64,000 bases of DNA from JAAYOS01 sp050950785 (GTDB lineage: Bacteria; Bacillota; Clostridia; Oscillospirales; JAAYOS01): contig JBMNIG010000029.1 in NCBI GenBank assembly GCA_050950785.1, forward strand, positions 1-64,000, in the 5' to 3' direction. Both the position numbers and the translations under genes were made by a program. Below the pieces are notes generated by a model that saw only the letters and a program-made list of their open reading frames with translations, was not told the origin of the DNA and searched no databases. Of the stretch, positions 8,675 to 16,641 are shown in pieces. Position 1 is the stretch's first letter. Each line of letters opens with the position of its first letter.

Positions 8675-8895
8675 AAGGAATAAATAAGTCCCCGGGGATC
8701 TCTTCAGAATCTAAAATATGTTATTAAATTGTCCTAATTTGCCCTCAGAGACTTCGTGATTACCTTTTCTATGCTAGCCATTATAGCCTTGAAATTATTG
8801 TAGCTGACATGCTTCGTTGAGTCTCTTGCAATATACCCAGTGGATGAGAAGCGATTTGCAATACATGATATATTAACAAAGTCAAGTCCAAATTA
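8675..8895. other. Non-coding gap left of the insertion sequence
   Basis: No gene, hairpin terminator or promoter that I can support. Composition is AT-rich and similar to the island. It may hold remnants of whatever the AbiGi-like gene was once followed by. Confidence 0.3.
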
Positions 8896-8947
8896 GTGTG
8901 TAAATTACCTCGGTCATCAAACGGTAGCTAATGAGACAATAGCCTAA

Positions 8948-9115
8948 GCGTTTATGCCGCGAAAGCTGTTGACGATGAGTACATGGCATGTTAGGCTGTT
9001 GGCCGGGCATCACCATACTAGCGCAAGACTTCTCCTCAAAGATAAGGGGGATGGCCCTGATGCCTGAAAACATGCCATGGGAGGCTCATTGTCAACAGAC
9101 CGTGGAATAAATGCG
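8948..9115 (+). repeat. Long imperfect inverted repeat / hairpin
   Basis: Arms 8948-8992 and 9069-9115 pair: GCGTTTATGCCGCG with CCGTGGAATAAATGCG, CTGTTGACGATGAG with CTCATTGTCAACAG, and ACATGGCATGTT with AACATGCCATGG. An inner pairing of GGCCGGGCATC (9001-9011) with GATGGCCCTGATGCC (9049-9063) extends the stem. A single foldback of about 168 bases results, located just past the transposase stop and inside the apparent left end of the insertion sequence. It codes for nothing I recognise. Confidence 0.65.
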
Positions 9116-9119
9116 TCTT

Positions 9120-10328
9120 CTATGCAGCAGTGCCAGACTTTGATTCCTTATCCTGCACTTGATAGTACAGCTGCATATCAAGGTATTTACGACCGGTCTG
9201 CCATTTCTCATGCTGCTCTATTAATAGAGCCCCCATGAGCCGGATGACGGATGCAGCATTGGGAAAGATTCTAATGACTCGCTCTCGACGACGAATTTCC
9301 TCATTCAACCTTTCCACACCGTTTGTAGTACGAAGCCGTTTCCGATACTTCAGGGGCAACGCAAGAACAGCAGTAATATCATCAAATGCTTCATCCAGGA
9401 GAGCTGTGGCTTTTGGTGCTTTGACTTCATATGTTTGGATAATGTGGTCTCTGATTTTACGAGCACTCTCAAGGTCAACAGCCTCATAAAGCTGGCGCAG
9501 CTCTTCCTTAATTTCCGTCTGTAATGCTTTAGGCGTATGATCCAGTATGTTCCTGGAAAAATGGGTTTGACAACGCTGCCAGCTAGCACCTTGAAAATGC
9601 TTTCTAACAGCATTAACCAGCCCTTTATGGTCATCAGAGGTAACCAGGCGAACATCCTTTAGCCCACGATCCTTGAGTGAAGAAAAGAACTCACCCCAAC
9701 TGCTTTCTGATTCGCTGTTGGCTAATTGAAACCCGATGATTTCACGATAGCCATCTTCGTTAACGGCAATGGCGATCAGCATACCTCTTGACTGTACACG
9801 TCCATTTTCCCGCACCTTTACATAGATGGCATCCACCATGAGAAAGGGATAATGGCTTTGCAGAGGCCTTGTACGGAATGCTTCTACTATTGGATCTAAG
9901 TTCTTACAAAGTTCTGAGATGGTCGATTTTGAAAACTTTTTTCCACATAGCTCTTCAGTAATTAGCTCAACCTTTCGAGTGGAAACACCATTGATGACCA
10001 TCTCCATCATAGCCAGCACCAACGCTTGTTCACTGCGCTGGTATCGGGCAAAAAGCTCTGTAGAGAACTGTCCATTGCGATGCCTGGGAACCCGTAATGT
10101 GAGTGTGCCAACTCGCGTAGTCATTTGTCTATCTCGAAACCCATTGCGGTATGCGGCTCTTTCTTCAGTGCGCTCATAGGGTTCAGCACCTATTTGCTCT
10201 GTAGATTGAGCTAAAAGTATCTGGTTGAAGATTTCCTCCAACAATTTGGAGAATGCTTCATCCCTACCATTTGATAAAAATAATCCGTGCAAAAGTTCTT
10301 CGGTTATAGTAATATTAAACTGAGCCAT
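9120..10328 (-). CDS. IS256-family transposase
   Basis: A full-length (402 residues) mutator-type DDE transposase. Catalytic Asp in MVDAIYVKV (D166), second Asp in TSDDHKGL (232/233), then C.QTHF (QRCQTHFSRN) and the NGVERLNEEIRRRERV block near residue 340 supplying the Glu. Start ATG 10328 is preceded by GGAGGATGAACC. The frame is intact, so the element could be active. It sits between the AbiGi-like gene and the Nudix/helicase pair. Confidence 0.95.
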   Translation of the reverse strand: MAQFNITITEELLHGLFLSNGRDEAFSKLLEEIFNQILLAQSTEQIGAEPYERTEERAAYRNGFRDRQMTTRVGTLTLRVPRHRNGQFSTELFARYQRSEQALVLAMMEMVINGVSTRKVELITEELCGKKFSKSTISELCKNLDPIVEAFRTRPLQSHYPFLMVDAIYVKVRENGRVQSRGMLIAIAVNEDGYREIIGFQLANSESESSWGEFFSSLKDRGLKDVRLVTSDDHKGLVNAVRKHFQGASWQRCQTHFSRNILDHTPKALQTEIKEELRQLYEAVDLESARKIRDHIIQTYEVKAPKATALLDEAFDDITAVLALPLKYRKRLRTTNGVERLNEEIRRRERVIRIFPNAASVIRLMGALLIEQHEKWQTGRKYLDMQLYYQVQDKESKSGTAA

Positions 10329-10573
10329 GGTTCATCCTCCTCGGTTTGGTATTTGTTTAGCAACTATATTTTACCGAGGTATGAGCTTTGGCTCAACTCC
10401 TTTTTACACCATTATATAGACTTAATCACATAATCGTAGAAATAATTGAAATTATTATATATAATTACTCAAAGATGGATAATCATGGATAGGGTTATAA
10501 GAAGAAGTCAAATATTCTAAACAGTGCAGTAAACGTGAATGTTTCTCATAGAGCAAAGAAAGTGTGATGATTT

Positions 10574-10969
10574 TTGAATAGGATTAAGGTTACAGCTGGA
10601 GTCATCGTTGACAATGATAAAGTCATGATAACTAGACGGGCACCTCATAAAGATTCCGCAGGGGGATGGGAGTTTCCCGGAGGAAAGATCGAAGTTAACG
10701 AAACTCCTGAAGATTGTCTTGTTAGGGAGCTGAAAGAGGAGCTTAACATAGATGTTTTTATTGATAAATTCTGTACTGAAGTAAATTATAACTATCCCAA
10801 CAAAAACATAAAGCTTATTGCTTATTATTGCAGAATTATTGGAGGAACAATCCGGTTGACCGTCCATGATAACTATAAGTGGGTAAAAATAAGTGATTTG
10901 CTGATATATGACCTGTTGCCACCAGACATCATAATAGCAAAAAAGATAATTGAGGATAATGATAAGTAG
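10574..10969 (+). CDS. Nudix hydrolase (MutT-like)
   Basis: A 131-residue Nudix protein. The box GX5EX7REUXEEXGU is met by G37, E43, R51-E52-L53 and E55-E56, with Asn in place of the usual Gly. Families of this size hydrolyse (d)NTP analogues such as 8-oxo-dGTP. The start is TTG 10574 with a poor ribosome site, so the true start could differ by a few codons. The next gene starts 25 bases after the stop in the same direction, forming a two-gene unit with a PLD/DUF3427 helicase; a role in a nucleotide-linked defence system is an inference from that pairing. Confidence 0.88.
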   Translation: MNRIKVTAGVIVDNDKVMITRRAPHKDSAGGWEFPGGKIEVNETPEDCLVRELKEELNIDVFIDKFCTEVNYNYPNKNIKLIAYYCRIIGGTIRLTVHDNYKWVKISDLLIYDLLPPDIIIAKKIIEDNDK

Positions 10970-10993
10970 TTTTTATGCTGATAAGGGGATACT

Positions 10994-13750
10994 ATGCAAA
11001 GTCAATTCTTAACAAACTATACCGAAACCACTTTCCTTGAAAAGATAAAGGATAATTTGCGCCATTGTAAAGCTTTTGATTTTTCAGTCAGCTTCATAAA
11101 AAAAGCTGGCTTGGTCCTGCTCTTCAAACATATTGAGGCAGCACTTGAGCGTGGGTGCAAAGGTCGAATTATTACCTCAACCTACCAGAACTTTACCGAC
11201 ATTGAATCACTGAAGAGCTTTTACTCCCTCATGAGCAGATTTCCTAACTTTGAATGCCATCTGGATTACGAGAGCTTTCATGATACTAGCTACTCTACTA
11301 TTGGCTATCACACAAAGGGTTACATATTTCAATTTGATAATTGCTGCGAAATAATAGTTGGATCTTCGAATATTACGAGATATGCACTATTAAAGAACAT
11401 TGAGTGGGATATTGTTATTCAAGAAGATAATGACTCTGATATTTTCAAACAAGTCATGAATGAGTTTGAAGATAAATGGAAGAAGACATGCCTTCTACAT
11501 AGCGACATTGTTAATCGATACGCCAACAAGCTGAACTTTGCTATTGAACGTTGGGATATGGACTATGATCTATCAATATCGCCAGTAAAGCCAAACTTCA
11601 TGCAGCGCAAAGCGCTAAAGGAACTGAATAGATTCCGCGCTATTGGCACTAGCCGTGCTCTCGTTGTAGCAGCAGCTGGAAGCGGAAAGACTTATCTTGC
11701 AGCATTCGATGCTCTAAACTTTAATCCGAAAAGGCTTCTCTACGTTGTACATGAAGGTTCAATCTTGAAAAAATCATTGGAGACATTTCAGAAAGTATTC
11801 GGTAGCAACGTTTCCTACGGCATCTATAGTGGAACCAGTAAGGAGTATGATGCGGACTTTGTGTTTGCAACCAATATTACTATGAGCAAAACCCTGGAAT
11901 TGTTCCGCAAAGATGAGTTTGATTACATCATAATTGATGAATGTCACCATGCCACTGCCGCCACATACATAAAAATAATCTCATATTTTGAGCCAGAGTT
12001 TCTTCTCGGTCTAACTGCAACACCTGAACGCATGGACAATCAGGATGTTTTCGGATTGTTCGATCAGAATGTCCCTTATGAGCTTCGTTTGCGTGATGCA
12101 ATCATAAACGACTTGATTGTACCATTTCATTATTATGGCATACGTGATAAGTTGGTTGATTATGGCTTGAGTGCTAGTGAAGAGCGCCGCATGATTGCTC
12201 AACTAGCCAGCACAGAGCACTGCGAGTTTATCGCGAATCAAATTGAGCTGCACCGTCCACAAGGCAAACTAAAAGCACTTGCTTTTTGCCGTAACATCAC
12301 TCATGCCCGTATGATGTGTGAAGGTATGAGTGATTACTATAAAACTGCTTATCTTACAGGTCAGAATGATATTGGTGAGCGCATCCGGGCTTATAACGAC
12401 CTGCAAAGTGATAACGTTGATCTTGAGATACTGTTTACCGTTGATATTCTCAATGAAGGTGTGGATATCCCCGGTGTGAATATGGTACTATTCCTGAGAC
12501 CGACTGAGTCCTCTACGATATTTATTCAACAGCTTGGTCGAGGTCTTCGAAAATTTGATAATAAACCATATGTAACAGTGCTTGACTTTATTGGTAATAG
12601 TTATAAGCGAAGCGTACAGATCGCATTTGCGCTTTCCAGCCTAGCTGAGAATTTTGTTGTTGAAAAGAAATTGATGGGATCACTTGTACGTGATAATTTC
12701 ACGGCTCTCGGATTGTCAGAATACGGTGTAAAAATCGAAATTGATGACCTAAGCAAGGAAGAAATTCTTCAATATATCGATAAAGAGAATTTCAACAGAC
12801 TAAAATATCTAGAACAAGACTACTATAATTTCAAAAAGTATATTAACTCAGAATTCTATCCAAAGCATATGGACTATCTAAATAACGATTGCGCACCGGA
12901 TATTATTCGTTTCATGAACGTGAGAATTCGAGGAAAAAAGAATTACTCATATTACAACTTCTTGCTCCGCATCGGAGAAAAGAATCTCCCACTGTTTAGC
13001 GATGAGCAAGTTGAGTTCATTAATTACCTATCGGGCTTATTACCACTTGTCAGGACGCATGAGTTCGAAATCATTAGATGCTTACTCAGCGGTATGGAAG
13101 ATATAGATAGTATTGATTTGACTCTTAATGAAAAGATCTTAGGTTACCATCGTGATGAACTTAACCATGCTTTGCGCTTCATGAAGTTCATTACAGTGAT
13201 TAATAATAAAGTATCACTTGATGTAGATATCGACGACCAAATGGAGGAATATCTTAATGACCTGTTGGATTATGGTATTGTACGATATTTCATCGATATT
13301 GGAGAGGAAACAGGTTTCAAGTTGTGGTACAACTACCGTATGGACCAGGTTCAACTTAAGTTGCTTAAGAATCCCGGATATACTGCTGTAGGCACTTATT
13401 ATTATGATGATTATGTCGTCATATTCGCATCTTTGAAAAAAGATTTGCCTGAAGAAGATCGGCTTAACTACGAAGATAAGTTTTTACAAGCAGATCTATT
13501 TCAATGGGAATCAATGAACAATCTACCAATGTCTGATCTCTCTAAACTGAAAAGCTGTAGTTACGCCCATATATTTGTCAGAAAGGTATCTGAGGAAAAC
13601 GGAGTTGTTCTTCCGTTCACCTATGTTGGTAAGGGCAAACTGACAAATTGTCGCAAAATGGATGGCGGAAATGGCACGTACTTGTTTGACATCGTTATGG
13701 AAAATGAGTTGCCAGATTATTTGCAGTATGATTTTGGGCTTTCAAAATAA
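10994..13750 (+). CDS. PLD-nuclease / DEAD helicase / DUF3427 protein
   Basis: A 918-residue multidomain protein. Residues 1-160 are phospholipase-D-like with HTK (106-108) and GSSN (123-126), one HKD half-site. The superfamily 2 helicase follows: Walker A AAAGSGKT (226-233), DECHH (315-319), TATPER (341-346) and motif VI QQLGRGLRK (512-520). The C-terminal 300 residues correspond to a DUF3427-type region. Such proteins are thought to cut and unwind nucleic acid and are common in defence islands. ATG follows AAGGGGATACT. The helicase motifs are intact. Neighbours (Nudix, NERD, AbiGi-like, insertion sequence) support a defence role; no phage data can be seen here. Confidence 0.88.
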   Translation: MQSQFLTNYTETTFLEKIKDNLRHCKAFDFSVSFIKKAGLVLLFKHIEAALERGCKGRIITSTYQNFTDIESLKSFYSLMSRFPNFECHLDYESFHDTSYSTIGYHTKGYIFQFDNCCEIIVGSSNITRYALLKNIEWDIVIQEDNDSDIFKQVMNEFEDKWKKTCLLHSDIVNRYANKLNFAIERWDMDYDLSISPVKPNFMQRKALKELNRFRAIGTSRALVVAAAGSGKTYLAAFDALNFNPKRLLYVVHEGSILKKSLETFQKVFGSNVSYGIYSGTSKEYDADFVFATNITMSKTLELFRKDEFDYIIIDECHHATAATYIKIISYFEPEFLLGLTATPERMDNQDVFGLFDQNVPYELRLRDAIINDLIVPFHYYGIRDKLVDYGLSASEERRMIAQLASTEHCEFIANQIELHRPQGKLKALAFCRNITHARMMCEGMSDYYKTAYLTGQNDIGERIRAYNDLQSDNVDLEILFTVDILNEGVDIPGVNMVLFLRPTESSTIFIQQLGRGLRKFDNKPYVTVLDFIGNSYKRSVQIAFALSSLAENFVVEKKLMGSLVRDNFTALGLSEYGVKIEIDDLSKEEILQYIDKENFNRLKYLEQDYYNFKKYINSEFYPKHMDYLNNDCAPDIIRFMNVRIRGKKNYSYYNFLLRIGEKNLPLFSDEQVEFINYLSGLLPLVRTHEFEIIRCLLSGMEDIDSIDLTLNEKILGYHRDELNHALRFMKFITVINNKVSLDVDIDDQMEEYLNDLLDYGIVRYFIDIGEETGFKLWYNYRMDQVQLKLLKNPGYTAVGTYYYDDYVVIFASLKKDLPEEDRLNYEDKFLQADLFQWESMNNLPMSDLSKLKSCSYAHIFVRKVSEENGVVLPFTYVGKGKLTNCRKMDGGNGTYLFDIVMENELPDYLQYDFGLSK

Positions 13751-13792
13751 GAAAGAAACGGCGAATGATGTTTAACAGTACTGGTATAAATG

Positions 13793-13903
13793 CTAATCTT
13801 CTGAATCGGCTTTTTCAATTACATAAACTCTTTGATGGGTTTTTGATAGTGTGTAGAACGTCTTTCCTTCGGCTTCTTTTAACCAAGTTAGATTAGAATT
13901 CAC
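13793..13903 (-). CDS. Small 36-residue protein, unknown
   Basis: A short minus-strand frame with the full signals of a real gene: extended -10 TGG-TATAGT (13950-13958), AGGAGG at 13911-13916, then GTG at 13903 and a 36-codon frame ending TAG. The peptide is mixed and charged, not hydrophobic (NSNLTWLKEAEGK... ending EKADSED). It lies antisense between the helicase and NERD genes. I do not recognise a family; a small antitoxin, regulator or defence accessory are possibilities. Confidence 0.5.
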   Translation of the reverse strand: MNSNLTWLKEAEGKTFYTLSKTHQRVYVIEKADSED

Positions 13904-13942
13904 GTGTGTACCTCCTGCTATATTTTAGTAGTTCATAAACAT

Positions 13943-13958
13943 TAAGTATACTATACCA
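13943..13958 (-). promoter_or_regulatory. Extended -10 promoter for the small antisense gene
   Basis: On the minus strand TGG precedes TATAGT (13950-13955), giving a transcription start near 13943 and a 5' leader of about 40 bases ahead of the AGGAGG site. No good -35 hexamer at 17 bases is evident, as expected for extended -10 promoters. Confidence 0.45.
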
Positions 13959-14079
13959 TAAACTTAGTCATTTATAGCAAACAAAGGAAGACTAAATGCA
14001 GTATATAACTTCTTGATTCTATTAGGGGCTTGAAACTGAATCAGGTAAAAAATATAAATATTGGTAAGGTGGTAAAATC

Positions 14080-14838
14080 ATGGGGTTACTAATTAGGTCT
14101 TTAGTAAACACTTGGTACATATGGATTATTTTCATTGCAGTAATCATATTCAAACTTTTCCTACCTAGGATTAAAGGTTTCTTTGGAGAGAAGTCGGTTG
14201 CATTACTTCTTTCCCGACTGGATTCTGAAAAATACAAAGTGATTAATAACATCATGTTGCAAGTCGGAGACAGGACAACACAAATAGATCATGTAGTGGT
14301 CTCCAATTATGGTATATTTGTGATTGAGACTAAGAATTATAAAGGATGGATTTTTGGCAATGAGTTCAGCGATTACTGGACACAAGTAATTTATAAGCGA
14401 AAAGAAAAACTCTATAATCCAGTGAGACAAAATTATGGACATATTCAAGCATTGAAGCAAATACTAAGCGAGTATGCCGATGTTAATTATATTTCCATAG
14501 TTGTTTTTACAACGAAAGCCGATCTAAAGGTAAAAGCGAATACTGACGTTGTTTATACTGTTAACCTGCCTAAAACGATCAGAAGATATTCTAGTGAGAC
14601 CATCTCTGATACCGATAAGGAGCAGATATATGAGAAGCTTCTTGCGCTGAACATTGATAACAAAGAAGACCGAAAAGCACATGTGCAGGCAATACATGAA
14701 AATTTGGCGGACAAGCACAGAAAAATCAATGCAAATATCTGCCCTAAATGCGGGGGCGTGCTGGTATTGAGAAACGGTAGATACGGCAAGTTCAAGGGCT
14801 GTAGCAATTACCCAACATGTAGATTCACCGCTGAATAA
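14080..14838 (+). CDS. NERD-domain protein with membrane anchor and topoisomerase zinc finger
   Basis: A 252-residue protein: one N-terminal membrane helix (about 10-30), a NERD nuclease-related domain (about 33-150) with DHVVVSNYGIFVIETKNYKGWIFG, and a C-terminal Cys4 zinc finger of the topoisomerase type, CPKCGG...GCSNYPTC (about 222-247). NERD is related to restriction-like endonucleases; the ETK core supplies the usual acidic and lysine residues. Function is unknown, but it likely acts on nucleic acid at the membrane. ATG follows TAAGGTGG. A strong terminator ends the unit. Confidence 0.85.
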   Translation: MGLLIRSLVNTWYIWIIFIAVIIFKLFLPRIKGFFGEKSVALLLSRLDSEKYKVINNIMLQVGDRTTQIDHVVVSNYGIFVIETKNYKGWIFGNEFSDYWTQVIYKRKEKLYNPVRQNYGHIQALKQILSEYADVNYISIVVFTTKADLKVKANTDVVYTVNLPKTIRRYSSETISDTDKEQIYEKLLALNIDNKEDRKAHVQAIHENLADKHRKINANICPKCGGVLVLRNGRYGKFKGCSNYPTCRFTAE

Positions 14839-14839
14839 G

Positions 14840-14895
14840 GCCACTTTAACGGAAATAGAGCTACCTTCACGGTCAAACGAGGCCACCATCACGGA
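14840..14895 (+). repeat. Three short direct repeats GCCACNNTNACGGA
   Basis: GCCACTTTAACGGA (14840-14853), GCTACCTTCACGGT (14860-14873) and GCCACCATCACGGA (14882-14895) follow the NERD stop with periods of 20 and 22 bases. They resemble remnants of a mobile-element end or binding sites; I cannot assign them. Confidence 0.4.
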
Positions 14896-14987
14896 CTAGA
14901 AGGCACCCCTTAAGTATCCGTCTGCGCCCAAAGCAATTAAATACTAGCATCCATTGCTGCCCCATCGTATAGTAAGACTGCTTCCAG

Positions 14988-15015
14988 CCCCCGGCACATC
15001 GCCGGGGTCTCTCTT
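14988..15015 (+). terminator. Intrinsic terminator
   Basis: CCCCGGC (14989-14995) and GCCGGGG (15001-15007) flank a five-base loop, followed by a T-rich tract. It separates the island from the MATE gene. Confidence 0.75.
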
Positions 15016-15034
15016 TTCATTTTTGCCTTTTTCA

Positions 15035-15043
15035 TGGTATAAT
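15035..15043 (+). promoter_or_regulatory. Extended -10 promoter of MATE gene
   Basis: TGG-TATAAT at 15035-15043 is a consensus extended -10 about 40 bases before the ATG; no strong -35 is visible. Confidence 0.45.
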
Positions 15044-15082
15044 GAACGTTATTGAAATTACAAAAGATACGGAGACTAATTA

Positions 15083-16447
15083 ATGAAACAAAAAAACCTA
15101 ATAAACGATTTGACAACTGGGAGCGTGAGCAAAAGCCTGGTTAGATTCGCATTTCCTTTAATGCTTTCTAACTTGCTGCAAACAGTTTACAACATGGTCG
15201 ACATGATAGTGGTAGGCCAATTTGTGGGGAAAGCCGGCCTGTCCGCGGTTTCCATAGGTGCACAGCTTCTTCACCTTTTAACCTTCATTGCAATGGGATT
15301 TTCGAGCGCAGGACAAGTGTTGATTTCCCAATACGTGGGAGCAGGTGATAGAAAATCAGTCAGCCGGACCATAGGGACAATGTTTACATTTGTACTTTCA
15401 TGTGCCATAGCCATGACTGTACTTTGCACTATTTTTGCAAAACCGCTGTTAAGCTTTATGAACACCCCAGCGGAGGCTTTCAATTCTGCATTGGCGTACA
15501 CTGTAACTTGTTATATTGGCCTGTTCTTTATATACGGATATAACATCGTAAGTGCTGTTTTGCGCGGTATGGGGGATTCGAAGCGTCCATTTATCATTAT
15601 TGCTACTGCTGCGGTGACAAACCTTGTACTTGATCTGCTTTTTGTAGCAGTATTTAACTGGGGAGTTTTCGGAGCGGCCTTAGCTACCGTTATCGCTCAG
15701 GGAGTAAGCTTTATGTGGGCTATAATCTTCTTGTATAAACACAGAGAAGAGTTTGAATTTGACTTTAAAGCCTCAAGCTTCCGTATCGATAATAATATCT
15801 TTAAACGTCTTGTGAAATTGGGACTGCCCATGTGTTTACAGAGTGCGGCAATATCCTTCTCAATGCTGTTTGTCAACTCATTCATCAACGCATATGGTGT
15901 TGTAGCATCTGCTGTTACGGGAATAGGTAACAAGCTTGGCAACATTACCAGCGTCATCTCCCAGGCACTCAGTGTGGCGGGGGCTGCAATGACAGGGCAA
16001 TGCCTGGGAGCAGGGAAGCATGAAAGGATACCTAAAATCATTGGAACTTCTTTAATTATCAATCTTATTTTTTCATCTGTCTTATCTATCATAACGGTTC
16101 TTTTTCCGGAAGCGATTTTTGGTATATTTAATAATGAGGCAGAAGTTCTTGCCATGGCTATGACATACATACCTGTTGCTGTTTTATTATATTTCGGTTC
16201 AGCAGTTCGCTCTCCGTTTATAAGTCTTATAAACGGCAGTGGTCAGTCAAGGCTCAACCTTGCAGTTGGACTTCTTGATGGTGTGATTTGCCGCATTGGT
16301 TTGGCGTTGCTGCTGGGAATCACGTTCAACTGGGGGATCAAAGGCTTTTGGTATGGACACGCATTTGCAGGATTTGTACCCTTCTTGATCGGCGGAGTTT
16401 TCTTTGTTTCGGGTAAATGGAAAAGCAAGAAGCTTATAATCGATTAA
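15083..16447 (+). CDS. MATE family efflux transporter
   Basis: A 454-residue inner-membrane antiporter of the MATE family (Na+ or H+ driven export of drugs or metabolites). About twelve membrane segments are visible in two six-helix halves; typical text includes FPLMLSNLLQTVYNMVDMI, VGQFVG, SAVLRGMGDSKRPF in the first half and LGLPMCLQSAAISFS, GNKLGNITSVISQ in the second. ATG 15083 follows ACGGAGACT. It is transcribed alone from its own promoter. Confidence 0.92.
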   Translation: MKQKNLINDLTTGSVSKSLVRFAFPLMLSNLLQTVYNMVDMIVVGQFVGKAGLSAVSIGAQLLHLLTFIAMGFSSAGQVLISQYVGAGDRKSVSRTIGTMFTFVLSCAIAMTVLCTIFAKPLLSFMNTPAEAFNSALAYTVTCYIGLFFIYGYNIVSAVLRGMGDSKRPFIIIATAAVTNLVLDLLFVAVFNWGVFGAALATVIAQGVSFMWAIIFLYKHREEFEFDFKASSFRIDNNIFKRLVKLGLPMCLQSAAISFSMLFVNSFINAYGVVASAVTGIGNKLGNITSVISQALSVAGAAMTGQCLGAGKHERIPKIIGTSLIINLIFSSVLSIITVLFPEAIFGIFNNEAEVLAMAMTYIPVAVLLYFGSAVRSPFISLINGSGQSRLNLAVGLLDGVICRIGLALLLGITFNWGIKGFWYGHAFAGFVPFLIGGVFFVSGKWKSKKLIID

Positions 16448-16506
16448 TATTGCTATGATATGTCAAGCAGAAGGGGAACCTTCCACGTCTCGCTTTGGGC
16501 ACGAAA

Positions 16507-16581
16507 AGGGCCATTGCAGCATAACACCACGTACAGTAGCCCTTCAAATGAGGGAAAAATGGTGAATGCTTGCAATGGCCT
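16507..16581. repeat. Hairpin between convergent genes
   Basis: GGCCATTGCA (16509-16518) pairs perfectly with TGCAATGGCC (16571-16580); the 52-base loop contains a small CCCT...AGGG stem. It lies in the gap between the MATE gene and the convergent isomerase gene. It has no terminal T-run on the plus strand, so it may be a short structured element rather than a classic terminator. Confidence 0.5.
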
Positions 16582-16641
16582 AATTTCACTATATCATGAG
16601 TTGATATTATTCAATGGCGATGAATCTCTATCATCCGCAAA

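Larger units (their letters stand above)
8898..10410 (-). mobile_element. IS256-family insertion sequence
   Basis: The element is defined by an intact transposase plus candidate ends. GTGTAAA at 8898-8904 is mirrored by TTTACAC at 10403-10409, and TACCTCGGT (8906-8914) is mirrored by ACCGAGGTA (10373-10381), but the right end has about 22 extra bases between these two blocks, so the terminal repeats are unequal. I see no 8-9 bp target duplication in the flanks. At about 1.5 kb it is at the upper end of family length because of a hairpin region past the transposase stop. Confidence 0.65.

Noticed and set aside
8882..9073. 63-residue protein on the minus strand
   Set aside because: It is a translation of the long foldback and IS end with no ribosome site.
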